64,000 nucleotides of DNA from Chitinophagaceae bacterium UBA1953 (GCA_002336115.1 DDEN01000022.1:124001-188000), one strand, 5' to 3'; positions 27,739 to 36,330 are shown, counted from the stretch's first letter. Translations and numbers: made by a program. The notes: generated from the letters alone by a model not told the origin.

Positions 27739-28254
27739 CTAAACATTTGGGTTGAGGGAATGATATATTTCAACCGGGTATTGGTCAGCAGTATCTGTTT
27801 TCAGATAAGTCATTCCTATTTTTTTTAGAACACTTATAGAGGCCAGATTTTCTACATGGGCTCTGCCTATGATTTCGTTAAACTGAAGATGATTGAAGCC
27901 ATAATCAAGTGTATGAACAGCAGCTTCTGTTGCAAAACCCTTTCCCCACGAAGAAGGAACATAGCGGTAGCCGAGGTCAATTTCGTTTATTTCAGGTAAG
28001 AATTTTAACCCGCACCAACCAATAAATTCATTGTTTTTTTTGAGATGAACAGCCAGGCGGCCAAGATTGTATAAAGAATATTGAGGCAGAATATGCTCAA
28101 CCAAAATACTTTTTGAAAACTCCTCACTTGTATGTACCGGTTCGTGAACATACTTTACCACTTCCGGAAAACTGTTGAGGTAAAGCACAAGTGAAGCATC
28201 CGCATCAGTAAACCGACGCAGGTAAAGACGTGGAGTTTCAAAAATGATTTGCAT
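27739..28254 (-). CDS. GNAT-family N-acetyltransferase (RimJ/RimL type)
   Basis: 171 residues opening MQIIFETPRLYLRRFTDADASLVLYLN, the RimJ/RimL-type start, then FIGWCGLKFLPEINEIDLGYRYVPSSWGKGFATEA (acetyl-CoA binding Q/RxxGxG/A-like region), and ARAHVENLASISVLKKIGM, the last GNAT motif, here reading RAHVENLASISVLKKIGM. Length is usual for the family. These enzymes transfer acetyl from acetyl-CoA to amino groups of protein N-termini or small molecules; the substrate cannot be read from the sequence. It lies between the PDZ gene and alaS on the same strand, separated from alaS by a repeat element. Confidence 0.88.
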   Translation of the reverse strand: MQIIFETPRLYLRRFTDADASLVLYLNSFPEVVKYVHEPVHTSEEFSKSILVEHILPQYSLYNLGRLAVHLKKNNEFIGWCGLKFLPEINEIDLGYRYVPSSWGKGFATEAAVHTLDYGFNHLQFNEIIGRAHVENLASISVLKKIGMTYLKTDTADQYPVEIYHSLNPNV

Positions 28255-28273
28255 AGATGAAAAGTTAAGCAGG

Positions 28274-28351
28274 TTTCACACAAAGTCGCAAAGGATACAA
28301 AGGAACAAAGAACAAAAAAAAGTTGTGCTATTTTGCCTTCGATGTGTGAAA
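28274..28351. repeat. Palindromic intergenic repeat, TTTCACACA-bounded
   Basis: Arms TTTCACACA (28274-28282) and TGTGTGAAA (28343-28351) bound 60 bp of degenerate AAGTCGCAAAGGATACAAAG-type units. The inner arms of the 26465-26593 element have the same sequence, so the two are likely of one family. It fills the gap between alaS and the GNAT gene. Confidence 0.6.
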
Positions 28352-28356
28352 GGCTA

Positions 28357-31050
28357 TTACAACAACCCCTTCACCTTATCAATAACGGCCTGCAGGTTGC
28401 TGGTTTCCTGCCCACCTGCAGTTGCAAGTGTTTTTTGTCCACCACCGCCACCTTTAATTAATGGAGCTACATGTTCTTTAATGATTTTTCCTGCATCAAG
28501 ATTTTTTGCAGCAGCAACTGAATCACTCATACCAACTGCAACAAATGCTTTACCATCAATAGTTGCACAAAGCACTGCTGCATAATCAGTGAGACTTGCT
28601 TTTAAATCAAAACAAATTTTCTTCAGTGCATCAGCCGATGATACTTCCACTATTTCACCAATAAAACTTGTACCGTTGATGATTTCTTCTTTTGTGAGCA
28701 ATTCATTCCGCAGTGCTGCCAAATGTTTTGCTTCCAGTTTTTCCAGTTTTTTCTTCAGCTCATTATTTTCTGCCTGCAGGTTTTCAATTGCCTTACCAAC
28801 ATCTTTTGGATTTTTTAATTGCTCACGGATTGAATCAAGCAATGCAGATTGATCATTCACCAGTTGTTCAGCAGCAGCGCCACACACAGCTTCAATTCTT
28901 CTTACACCTGCAGCTACGGCACCTTCACTTTTTATTTTAAACAAACCCAACTCACCTGTATGCCCAACATGAGTACCACCACAAAGTTCAACACTGTATG
29001 CAGGATCCATAATTACAACCCGAACAGTATCGCCATACTTTTCACCAAACAATGCCATTGCACCCATTGCAACTGCATCATCTTTTTTCATTTCCTTAAT
29101 CACAACAGGAATATTCTGGCGGATTTTTTCATTCACAATTTTTTCAACAGCTGCCAATTCATCATCATTCACTTTTGAAAAATGACTGAAATCGAAACGT
29201 AACTGTTCTTCGGTATTCAAACTTCCTTTTTGTGCAACATGTGTACCCAGAACCTGGCGTAAAGCTGTATGCATTAAGTGTGTGGCTGAGTGATGCACAG
29301 TAATTTTCTTTCTCCTGTCAGCATCAACTCTTGCAGATACATGTGCCGAAATATTTACCGGCAGATGATCAATGAAATGGATGATGAGATCATTTTCTTT
29401 TTTTGTATCTCTCACAGGCATCTCTTCGCCTTCAAAACTCAATATACCTGTATCGCCAACCTGTCCGCCACTCTCTGCATAAAAAGGAGTTTTATCCAGT
29501 ACCACCTGGCAGGCTTCTTTGCCTTTGATATTTACTTTACGGTATTTGATGACACGACTATCGGCAACCGTTGTATCATAACCAACAAACTGTACTGTGT
29601 TATCAGCAATTACTTCCACCCAGTCTTCTGTATCAATTGCTGTTGCAGCACGACTACGTTCCTTCTGCTGCTGCATTTCTTTTTCAAAACCAGCATTATC
29701 AACTCTCCAATCAATTTCTCTTGCCATTAAAGCTGTCAAATCGATTGGGAAACCATAAGTATCATTAAGCTTAAATGCAAAACGTCCAGAGATAGTTTTT
29801 TCATTTCGAAATTGCCTGTCCTGAAATTTTTCATCCCATATTTGAGTAATTTCATCTACATTTTCTGCTACAACAACTGCATCATCATTTCGAACATAAT
29901 TATAGAAAATCCGAATTCCTTTTTCAAGTGTACGCAGAAAAGCTTCTTCTTCTTCCTTCACCACTTTTTGCACAAATGCTTCCTGTGCTTTTAATTCAGG
30001 AAACACATGTTCAAACTGTGCTGCAAGAACAGGCACTATCTGGTGCAGCAGCGGATGTTTATAATTGAGGTATGAATAATAATAACGAACGGCTCTTCTT
30101 AAAATACGACGGATCACATATCCTGCACCGGTATTACTTGGCAACTGTCCATCGGCAATGGTGAAACAGATAGCACGGATATGATCGGCCAGTACACGAA
30201 ATGCAATGCTTTCCTTATCATCACCAGCAGTATATTTTTTGCTGACGATTTGTTCAACCGCTGCAATGGTTCCTGTAAATACATCGGTATCGTAATTGCT
30301 TTGTTTGTTCTGCAGTACACGCACCAAACGTTCAAAGCCCATACCGGTATCAACATGTTTGGCAGGAAGCTGTTCAAGTGTTCCGTCTTTTAACCGGTTA
30401 AACTGAATGAACACATTATTCCAGATTTCAATTACCTGCGGATGATCATTATTCACCAAAGTTTTTCCATCAACTGCTTTTCGCTCATCATCAGTTCTGC
30501 AATCAACATGAATTTCAGTACAGGGGCCGCAGGGACCGGTATCGCCCATTTCCCAAAAATTATCTTTTTTCTTTCCAAGTAAAATGCGGTCTTCACTGAT
30601 ATGTTTTTTCCATTCGTTCCAGGCCTCTTCATCTTTGGGAAGATTTTCTTTTGCATCACCTTCAAAAACGGTTACGTACAACCGGTCTTTGGGAATACCG
30701 TAAACATCAGCAAGAAGTTCCCAGCTCCAGGCAATTGCTTCGGCTTTAAAATAATCGCCAAAGCTCCAGTTGCCCAGCATTTCAAACATGGTGTGGTGAT
30801 AGGTATCAACACCCACTTCTTCCAGGTCGTTATGCTTACCGCTTACACGAAGACATTTCTGCGTATCGGCAATACGAGTGCTTTCTGGTTTTTTGTTCCC
30901 AAGAAAATAGTCTTTGAACTGATTCATTCCCGCATTGGTGAACAACAGGGTTGGATCGTTCTTTACCACAATTGGTGCCGATGGTACAATCTGGTGCTTT
31001 TTGGAAGCAAAAAAATCTAAAAATTGCTGTCGTATTGCGGCTGCAGTCAT
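28357..31050 (-). CDS. alaS: Alanine-tRNA ligase
   Basis: 897 residues from the ATG at 31050 (MTAAAIRQQFLDFFASKKH); another ATG lies one codon before. Class II catalytic motifs are present (FTNAGMNQFKDYFLG, TGMGFERLVRVLQ), as are the editing-domain zinc motifs HHSATHLMH and CGGTHVGHTGE and the C-terminal coiled-coil and DHHA1-like region (LKKKLEKLEAKH, then GGGGGQKTLATAGGQ). It charges tRNA(Ala) and clears Ser/Gly mischarging through the editing site. It is divergent from an M23 peptidase gene; the two starts are 113 bp apart and share a promoter region with a central palindrome (31097-31133). Confidence 0.98.
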   Translation of the reverse strand: MTAAAIRQQFLDFFASKKHQIVPSAPIVVKNDPTLLFTNAGMNQFKDYFLGNKKPESTRIADTQKCLRVSGKHNDLEEVGVDTYHHTMFEMLGNWSFGDYFKAEAIAWSWELLADVYGIPKDRLYVTVFEGDAKENLPKDEEAWNEWKKHISEDRILLGKKKDNFWEMGDTGPCGPCTEIHVDCRTDDERKAVDGKTLVNNDHPQVIEIWNNVFIQFNRLKDGTLEQLPAKHVDTGMGFERLVRVLQNKQSNYDTDVFTGTIAAVEQIVSKKYTAGDDKESIAFRVLADHIRAICFTIADGQLPSNTGAGYVIRRILRRAVRYYYSYLNYKHPLLHQIVPVLAAQFEHVFPELKAQEAFVQKVVKEEEEAFLRTLEKGIRIFYNYVRNDDAVVVAENVDEITQIWDEKFQDRQFRNEKTISGRFAFKLNDTYGFPIDLTALMAREIDWRVDNAGFEKEMQQQKERSRAATAIDTEDWVEVIADNTVQFVGYDTTVADSRVIKYRKVNIKGKEACQVVLDKTPFYAESGGQVGDTGILSFEGEEMPVRDTKKENDLIIHFIDHLPVNISAHVSARVDADRRKKITVHHSATHLMHTALRQVLGTHVAQKGSLNTEEQLRFDFSHFSKVNDDELAAVEKIVNEKIRQNIPVVIKEMKKDDAVAMGAMALFGEKYGDTVRVVIMDPAYSVELCGGTHVGHTGELGLFKIKSEGAVAAGVRRIEAVCGAAAEQLVNDQSALLDSIREQLKNPKDVGKAIENLQAENNELKKKLEKLEAKHLAALRNELLTKEEIINGTSFIGEIVEVSSADALKKICFDLKASLTDYAAVLCATIDGKAFVAVGMSDSVAAAKNLDAGKIIKEHVAPLIKGGGGGQKTLATAGGQETSNLQAVIDKVKGLL

Positions 31051-31096
31051 CATAACAAACCTTTATTTGGATTGATTTTTGAAGATATTACTCTCC

Positions 31097-31133
31097 TATC
31101 TTTGTAAACTTCCCGTAACGGGAAGCAAAGGTA
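31097..31133. promoter_or_regulatory. Face-to-face promoters around a 17-nt palindrome
   Basis: Plus strand: TATCTTTG at 31097-31104, with TTG at 31072-31074, for the M23 gene. Minus strand: TACCTTTG at 31126-31133 for alaS. Between them lies CTTCCCGTAACGGGAAG (31109-31125), with perfect 8-bp arms around one A. Both predicted transcription starts would fall inside the palindrome. Confidence 0.6.
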
Positions 31134-31163
31134 AGCCAAACCTATGCACGCCGTAATGTCCAT

Positions 31164-32135
31164 ATGAAGAAAATCAAGTATTTCTATAATACCAATACAT
31201 TGCGATACGAAAAGCTGGTTACACCATTGCGTGTAAAGCTGCTTCGTGTCTTCAGCTTTCTTGCAGCTGTATCAGTTGCAGGGTTTTTGTTTATGCAGGT
31301 GTCATACCGATACTTCCCTTCAGCCAATGAAAAGAAACTGGTGAATGAAAACAGCCGTTTAAAAGACAGCTACGGAATTCTCAATGCCGAACTTAAACGC
31401 ATGGACAACCAGTTGCACGAAATTGAAAAAAGAGATAACCAGGTTTACCGTTCAATATTTGAAGCAAGTCCAATCCCCGACAGTGCCCGTGCAAAAATGA
31501 TGGAAAAACAGGAAGAAGACAAGCTGGTTGCCAGCATGTCGGAAAACGAACTCAACTCTTCCATTATCCAGCAAATAAACCAACTCCGCAACAGGCTTTA
31601 TGCACAAACGGTTTCGTTCACAGCTATTGAAGGAATGGTAAAAAATAAAGAAGCATTGCTTGCTGCCACTCCGGCAATACAGCCTGTAAGCAATAAAGAT
31701 CTTTCCCGCATGGCATCGGGTTTTGGTTACCGTATTGACCCGGTATATAAAACCACAAAAATGCATGCAGGGCTTGATTTTGCCGCACCACAGGGAACAC
31801 CAATTTATGCAACTGCCGATGGAGTTGTAACACTTGCCGGCAATACAGGCAATGGTTATGGCAACCATGTGGTGATTAATCATGGTTATAACTATGAAAC
31901 ATTGTACGGCCACATGGTACGGGTAAAAGTAAGGCAGGGACAAAAAGTAAACCGTGGAGAAGTGATTGGCTGGGTGGGAAGCACCGGGAAAAGTACTGGG
32001 CCTCACTGCCATTACGAAGTACACAAAAACGGCACACCTGTTGACCCGATTTATTTCTTCTATAATGATCTTACACCTGAGCAATTTGACCGTATGCTGA
32101 AAATGGCTGCAACAGGTAATCAGAGTTTTGATTAA
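31164..32135 (+). CDS. M23-family (LytM) metallopeptidase, membrane-anchored
   Basis: 323 residues. There is a short cytoplasmic N-terminus, one membrane helix (about 29-47), a coiled-coil region (about 55-95) and a C-terminal LytM domain: zinc ligands His201 and Asp205 (MHAGLDFAAP) and the catalytic HCH at 281-283 (TGPHCHYEVHKNG). All metal residues are kept, so it should be an active endopeptidase cutting peptidoglycan cross-bridges rather than a degenerate EnvC-type activator. It is divergent from alaS. Downstream DNA holds heptamer repeats and then a MerR gene. Confidence 0.92.
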   Translation: MKKIKYFYNTNTLRYEKLVTPLRVKLLRVFSFLAAVSVAGFLFMQVSYRYFPSANEKKLVNENSRLKDSYGILNAELKRMDNQLHEIEKRDNQVYRSIFEASPIPDSARAKMMEKQEEDKLVASMSENELNSSIIQQINQLRNRLYAQTVSFTAIEGMVKNKEALLAATPAIQPVSNKDLSRMASGFGYRIDPVYKTTKMHAGLDFAAPQGTPIYATADGVVTLAGNTGNGYGNHVVINHGYNYETLYGHMVRVKVRQGQKVNRGEVIGWVGSTGKSTGPHCHYEVHKNGTPVDPIYFFYNDLTPEQFDRMLKMAATGNQSFD

Positions 32136-32138
32136 AAC

Positions 32139-32159
32139 AGTTTGAAGTTTGAGGTTTGA
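32139..32159. repeat. Heptanucleotide tandem repeat, three units
   Basis: Three adjacent 7-bp units (AGTTTGA, AGTTTGA, GGTTTGA) start just after the M23 stop codon. The gap 32136-32402 also holds CACGAATGCACGAATG and a second heptamer array. Confidence 0.5.
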
Positions 32160-32319
32160 AGTTGGGTTTCCTGTTTTTTAAAAGCTTTATTGATTGCAAC
32201 AGGTGGGCTGCGAAACACACTTCACATCTTTTCATCTTCCCGGCTGTTTTCTTTGCAGCTTTGCTCCTTTGCACTTTGTGTGAAAAATGCCACGAATGCA
32301 CGAATGTATTTTCTTTCCG

Positions 32320-32340
32320 ACTTTTTACTTTTAACTTTTC
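32320..32340. repeat. Heptanucleotide tandem repeat, three units
   Basis: ACTTTTT, ACTTTTA and ACTTTTC adjoin exactly. The unit is similar to the reverse complement of the GAAAAYT array at 62757-62792. Confidence 0.45.
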
Positions 32341-32402
32341 TTCGTTTAATTACTGCCAACTGATTGGTACAGGCTGCCGTCTATTTATTACTTTTGTTAT
32401 TC

Positions 32403-32915
32403 ATGTCAGCACTTTCACAAATAGCATTTGATTTTGACGAAACTCCAAATCAATCCAAACCGGTGGAAACGGTTGTGAAAAAGCGTGGCAGAAAACCATC
32501 GGGCAGACCGGCAAAACCCAAACAAAAACGTGGCAGAAAGAATCTGAAAGAAGCAGCTTCAGAAGCTGAGATGATTGAATTACCAACCGACGAAGAACTG
32601 AGCAAAAAACTATATTACAGCATTAGTGAAGTAAGTGATCTGTTTAAGCTAAACCCGTCATCACTGCGTTTTTGGGAATCAGAATTCAGCATCATTAAAC
32701 CAAGAAAAAACAAAAAAGGCGACAGATTTTACAATGCCGGTGATATTAAAAAACTACACCTCATTTATTATCTTCTCCGCATTAAAAAATACAGCATCGA
32801 AGCAGCTAAAGACTATATCAAAAACAACAGTGAAGAAACAGATAAACGTTTTGAACTTGTTCAAAGTCTTCAGCAGTTAAAAGCTTTTCTGCTTTCCATA
32901 AAAGCCGATCTGTAA
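32403..32915 (+). CDS. MerR-family transcriptional regulator with AT-hook-like N-terminus
   Basis: 170 residues from the ATG at 32403 (MSALSQIAFDFDE); an earlier in-frame start at 32364 would add a hydrophobic leader of no sense. Residues about 25-48 are basic, with KKRGRKPSGRPAKPKQKRGRKN, two AT-hook-like RGRK/GRP cores. A MerR helix-turn-helix follows (KLYYSISEVSDLFKLNPSSLRFWESEFSIIKPRKNKKGDRFYNAGDIKKL) and then a dimerisation helix. No effector-binding domain or metal-binding cysteines are seen. MerR proteins twist promoters with over-long spacers; the target is unknown. A thioredoxin-like gene follows 18 bp on. Confidence 0.88.
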   Translation: MSALSQIAFDFDETPNQSKPVETVVKKRGRKPSGRPAKPKQKRGRKNLKEAASEAEMIELPTDEELSKKLYYSISEVSDLFKLNPSSLRFWESEFSIIKPRKNKKGDRFYNAGDIKKLHLIYYLLRIKKYSIEAAKDYIKNNSEETDKRFELVQSLQQLKAFLLSIKADL

Positions 32916-32933
32916 TCCGTTAAACATTATTCA

Positions 32934-33455
32934 ATGAAAAAATTATTCAGCACCCTTGTAATAACCATCTTAGTTGCACATACTTCCATCGCACAGGTAC
33001 AATACGAAGTATCAAAAGACCCGAAGAATGGTGAAAAAACATTGAAGGGTGTCATCAGCCGGGAAATATTACTCAGCGATACCGCTTTTTCATGGATGAA
33101 AAATGATTTCAGTTGGTACAAACCCAACGCAACCTGTGTGGCTAATTTAACAGCAGTAAAAGATTCCATTCAACTGCTTGTTTTTATTGGCACATGGTGC
33201 GAAGATTCGCATGTGGTGCTCCCTGAATTATTAAAACTGCTCGACCAGGTTCAATTCTCTTACGACCGTTTAACCATTGTTGGTGTTGACCGTAAAAAAC
33301 AATCTCTTGGCTCCTTAAGCAAAGCTTTGAACATTACGAATGTTCCAACAATTATTGTAATGAAGGAAGGGAAGGAAATTGGCCGTGTGCTGGAATATGG
33401 CAAATATGGTATGTACGACCAGGAACTTGCTGAAATACTTGAAAAAGCGAAATAA
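32934..33455 (+). CDS. Exported thioredoxin-like protein with CxxS active site
   Basis: 173 residues with signal peptide MKKLFSTLVITILVAHTSIAQ. The thioredoxin fold is shown by VFIGTWCEDSHVVLPELLKLLDQ, LTIVGVDRKKQ and the cis-proline loop NVPTIIVMKEGKEIGRVLEYG. The active site reads WCEDS (88-92), so the second cysteine is replaced by serine; such proteins can form mixed disulfides or act as isomerases or reductases by one cysteine. One other cysteine occurs at residue 68. It lies 18 bp behind the MerR gene and converges on mscS (four bases apart). Confidence 0.8.
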   Translation: MKKLFSTLVITILVAHTSIAQVQYEVSKDPKNGEKTLKGVISREILLSDTAFSWMKNDFSWYKPNATCVANLTAVKDSIQLLVFIGTWCEDSHVVLPELLKLLDQVQFSYDRLTIVGVDRKKQSLGSLSKALNITNVPTIIVMKEGKEIGRVLEYGKYGMYDQELAEILEKAK

Positions 33456-33459
33456 TGCA

Positions 33460-34533
33460 CTAATCATTCAATACACTTCCTGCCAGTTCTATTTCCAGGG
33501 TTTTGAGAATATTCAGCAGTTCAATATTCATCGTCTGCTTTAACTGGTTAAACTCATTCATGTCAATTACACCAGTAAAATAATCAACCTGCACAGCAAT
33601 TGATTTAAGACCAATATCAGAAACAAATGCCGTTCCATTTTGTATTGCTTCATGTTGCTGAATTAATTGCTCCGCTTTTTGTGTAAGCTTCTGCAACTGT
33701 TCAGGGTTTGTACGCACACTCACTTCCAGCTTAATTTCGGCTTTTCGTTGTGTACGGTGCGTAATATTATCAAGAATACTGTCAACCATTTTTTTGTTCG
33801 GCACAGTTACAAAAGTTTTTTGCTCTGTTCTTATTCTTGTACTTCTTAACCCTATCCGCTCTACAGTTCCGGAAACTGATTCCACTTTTACAAAATCACC
33901 AATAGTATAAGGTTTATCAAAAAATATGATAAAAGAAGCAATAAGATTTTCCATGCTTTCCTTTGTTGCCAGGGCAATTGCCGCAGTAACAATACTTAAC
34001 CCTGTTATGAGATTTGAAACATTGAAATGAAATACAAACCTGGCAAGCATAATGATGCCTACAATGTTCAGTACGGCTTTAAAAAAATCTTTAAAGAAAA
34101 CCACCAGTTGATTATCGGTCTGGTCAGGTGTTTCATTAGCTTTTGTTTCAAAAATGATTGCGAGAAAATCAATTTGCCTGATGAGAAACCGGATAAAAAC
34201 AACAATAATTATAAACTTACCTGCGCCATCAGCAATATCTTTAGCACTAACCTTATATAGCTCAAAATCAAGAACAGCAGGATAGTTCAGCTTGTCTAAC
34301 GAAAAGATGATGACAATCGCCAGAATAAGCCATTCCATCGGAGCAAGAACCAATGAAACAAATTGTTCCCGGTTAAGATATTTTTTTGCTCCAGGAAATA
34401 ATCCATATAACAAATTGCAAATAACTCTTGAAACAATTCTTTTCAAAAAAAACAACGCAGATGTTATGGCAGCTATCCATAAATAACTTACAACAGGATT
34501 ATCTAAAACAATGCGGTTTAAAAATTGTGGCAT
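33460..34533 (-). CDS. MscS-family mechanosensitive channel
   Basis: 357 residues from the ATG at 34533 (MPQFLNRIVLDNPVV). Four hydrophobic segments lie in the first about 185 residues. The pore-lining and beta-domain signature is clear: NVSNLITGLSIVTAAIALATKESMENLIASFIIFFDKPYTIGDFVKVESVSGTVERIGLRSTRIRTEQKTFVTVPNKKMVDSILDN spans about 170-255. The channel opens under membrane tension to release solutes in osmotic down-shock. It is the last gene of a minus-strand run beginning at the gamma-glutamylcyclotransferase gene; the propeller gene is 34 bp upstream. Confidence 0.92.
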   Translation of the reverse strand: MPQFLNRIVLDNPVVSYLWIAAITSALFFLKRIVSRVICNLLYGLFPGAKKYLNREQFVSLVLAPMEWLILAIVIIFSLDKLNYPAVLDFELYKVSAKDIADGAGKFIIIVVFIRFLIRQIDFLAIIFETKANETPDQTDNQLVVFFKDFFKAVLNIVGIIMLARFVFHFNVSNLITGLSIVTAAIALATKESMENLIASFIIFFDKPYTIGDFVKVESVSGTVERIGLRSTRIRTEQKTFVTVPNKKMVDSILDNITHRTQRKAEIKLEVSVRTNPEQLQKLTQKAEQLIQQHEAIQNGTAFVSDIGLKSIAVQVDYFTGVIDMNEFNQLKQTMNIELLNILKTLEIELAGSVLND

Positions 34534-34567
34534 ATGCAAAAATAAAACCTATGCCCTTAATCAAACC

Positions 34568-35368
34568 CTAAAATGTAAAATGAAGAATATTCCCGTTCTG
34601 CAGCACATATAAATGACCGGGACGTATAACTGCTTTCTGCCGAACACCCACTTGCGCAGGCAAAGGCATTCTGTTTTCTGTTAATGTTCCAGTGGTATAA
34701 GCAATAATTTGCTGCTGTTCAATTGCTATCACTGTTTTGCCAACAACTGTCAGATCAGTTAAACCGAGATAGGAAATTTTTGTTTTGAACGACCCGTAAA
34801 TATCAAATACATAAATTCCTTTTTCAGGATCATAGAGATAAACAAATCCATCCTGATCAAATATCTGTGTGGGCGAAGGCACTTCATCAAAAATATTCCT
34901 GAAATCAACTGTTTCACTTAGAATCGTTCCATCTTCAGCAATTTTCTTCAGTTTATTATTCTGCTCATCATATACCCACACATTGTTATCGTAACTCTGT
35001 GCGATAGCTTTGGCCTGAAAAATATTCTGTTTTCTCAGATCAATACTGTTTACATTATTCAAAAACCGATCAAGTACAACAACAGTAGAAAAGCTTTTGT
35101 AATAAAGCAACAGTTTCAATGGATTTGTTACTTCAATTGAATACAACTTACCGTAACGACGCACATCATTAAATACAGCAACAGAATCGCCGTTGCTGTT
35201 TAATTTTTTGAGCTGGTTGTTCTTTGTGAGCAGGTAAAAATTCCCAAGATTATCTACCGTAAAATCAATATAATCTCCTTCAAGAGTTTTTACCTGGTGG
35301 TAAAGAGAGTCCTGTGCAAAAACAGTTTGTACAAAAAATAATATCAGTATGAAGAATGAATATTTCAA
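34568..35368 (-). CDS. Exported beta-propeller-like protein of unknown function
   Basis: 266 residues with a signal peptide (MKYSFFILILFFVQTVFAQ). Repeated strand patterns (DFTVDNLGNFYLLTKNNQLKKLNSNGD, YDNNVWVYDEQNNKLKKIAEDG, FDQDGFVYLYDPEKGIYVFDIYG) suggest a six- or seven-bladed NHL/TolB-like propeller. The start is a TTG at 35368 that overlaps the TGA stop of the LpxH-like gene (TTGA), indicating translational coupling; no ATG lies near enough to keep the signal peptide. It has no catalytic motif that I can name. Its place behind an LpxH-like gene hints at an envelope role, but that is only an inference. Confidence 0.75.
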   Translation of the reverse strand: MKYSFFILILFFVQTVFAQDSLYHQVKTLEGDYIDFTVDNLGNFYLLTKNNQLKKLNSNGDSVAVFNDVRRYGKLYSIEVTNPLKLLLYYKSFSTVVVLDRFLNNVNSIDLRKQNIFQAKAIAQSYDNNVWVYDEQNNKLKKIAEDGTILSETVDFRNIFDEVPSPTQIFDQDGFVYLYDPEKGIYVFDIYGSFKTKISYLGLTDLTVVGKTVIAIEQQQIIAYTTGTLTENRMPLPAQVGVRQKAVIRPGHLYVLQNGNILHFTF

Positions 35369-36123
35369 TTACGGTAATATTTCAATTCCAATTGTTCACC
35401 ATCAAACGCAGCAAAGCTGAAGTATCGTATCCAGTCGCCAAGATTGATGTATTGGCTTTTATCAGTAAAACGAAAATCAATGGGCAAATGGCGGTGGCCA
35501 AACACAAAAAAATCATAATTCTTTTTCCGCTGTACCTCTTTACAGTAAGTGATGAGCCATTCTTTGTCTTCGCCTAAAAATATTTCTTCAGTTGCTCCTG
35601 TTTGAGCACGGCTTCGGCGGCTTAAATAATTTGCAAGTCCCATGCCAACTGCAGGTGGAAGTATTCCAAACAACCATTGGCAAACCGGATTTCGGAAAAT
35701 TTTCTTGAGCATTTTATAACCATGATCGCCAGGGCCTAACCCATCGCCATGACCAATTAAAAACTGTTTACCGTTAAACTCAAATTCTTTTGGTTCAAAA
35801 TAAACCGGGATGGCCAGTTCGGTTTGCAGGTAATCTTTCATCCACATATCATGATTACCAACAAAAAAATGAATGGGAATACCAGCATCCGTTATCTCTG
35901 CTAATTTTCCAAGCAGGCGTACAAAACCTTTGGGTACCACGGTGCGGTATTCATACCAGAAATCAAACATATCACCCACAATGAAAATCATTGCAGCATC
36001 ATCTTTGATTTCGTTTAAAAACTGAACGATTTTTTTTTCCCGAACAAGACTTTTTTCATAATTGGGGGCACCCAAATGAAAGTCAGAAAGAAAATATATT
36101 TTTTTGCCGGGAGGAATTTGCAT
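35365..36123 (-). CDS. UDP-2,3-diacylglucosamine diphosphatase-like phosphoesterase (LpxH type)
   Basis: 252 residues of calcineurin-like metallophosphoesterase. Metal motifs: FLSDFHLGAP near the start, IVGDMFDFWYEY, FVGNHDMWMKDYL, LIGHGDGLGPGDHGYKMLKKIFRNP and FVFGHRHLPIDFRF. These match LpxH, which cuts UDP-2,3-diacylglucosamine to lipid X in lipid A synthesis. The distance between motifs and the length agree with the Bacteroidota LpxH group, which is diverged from the E. coli enzyme, so the substrate is likely but not certain. It starts three bases after hicA and overlaps the propeller gene by four bases. Confidence 0.85.
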   Translation of the reverse strand: MQIPPGKKIYFLSDFHLGAPNYEKSLVREKKIVQFLNEIKDDAAMIFIVGDMFDFWYEYRTVVPKGFVRLLGKLAEITDAGIPIHFFVGNHDMWMKDYLQTELAIPVYFEPKEFEFNGKQFLIGHGDGLGPGDHGYKMLKKIFRNPVCQWLFGILPPAVGMGLANYLSRRSRAQTGATEEIFLGEDKEWLITYCKEVQRKKNYDFFVFGHRHLPIDFRFTDKSQYINLGDWIRYFSFAAFDGEQLELKYYRN

Positions 36124-36126
36124 GAA

Positions 36127-36330
36127 TTAAATTTCGTCTTTTGAAATACCTGTTTGTTTTAAAATACTTCGAAACGTTCCCAAAGGAATATCTTTATTTC
36201 CATGAACAGGAACAACAACAGCCTTTCGTAAATTTGGATGAAAGTATATATGATGACTGCCAGAAATGCGCTTTAATACATATCCTTTTGACTCCAGTAA
36301 TTTAATTAAGTGTTTGGGGCTTGTATTCAT
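36127..36330 (-). CDS. hicA: HicA-family toxin (mRNA interferase)
   Basis: 67 residues, full length for HicA. It has the dsRBD-like fold wording LIKLLESKGYVLKRISGSHHIYFHP, with the catalytic His in GSH at residue 26, then VVVPVHGNKDIPLGTFRSILKQTGIS. HicA cleaves mRNA without ribosomes until blocked by HicB. It lies downstream of hicB with a 75-bp gap, the reverse order to the E. coli hicAB operon but common elsewhere. The LpxH-like gene begins three bases after its stop, so toxin and envelope genes may share a transcript. Confidence 0.93.
   Translation of the reverse strand: MNTSPKHLIKLLESKGYVLKRISGSHHIYFHPNLRKAVVVPVHGNKDIPLGTFRSILKQTGISKDEI

Noticed and set aside
28849..29994. Several plus-strand frames opposite alaS
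   Set aside because: They are rich in Phe, His and Cys, as expected from the complement of a Bacteroidota gene; alaS is certain on the other strand.
31109..31125. Palindrome between alaS and M23 as a terminator
   Set aside because: It lies between divergent starts, not after a gene end, and has no T-run.
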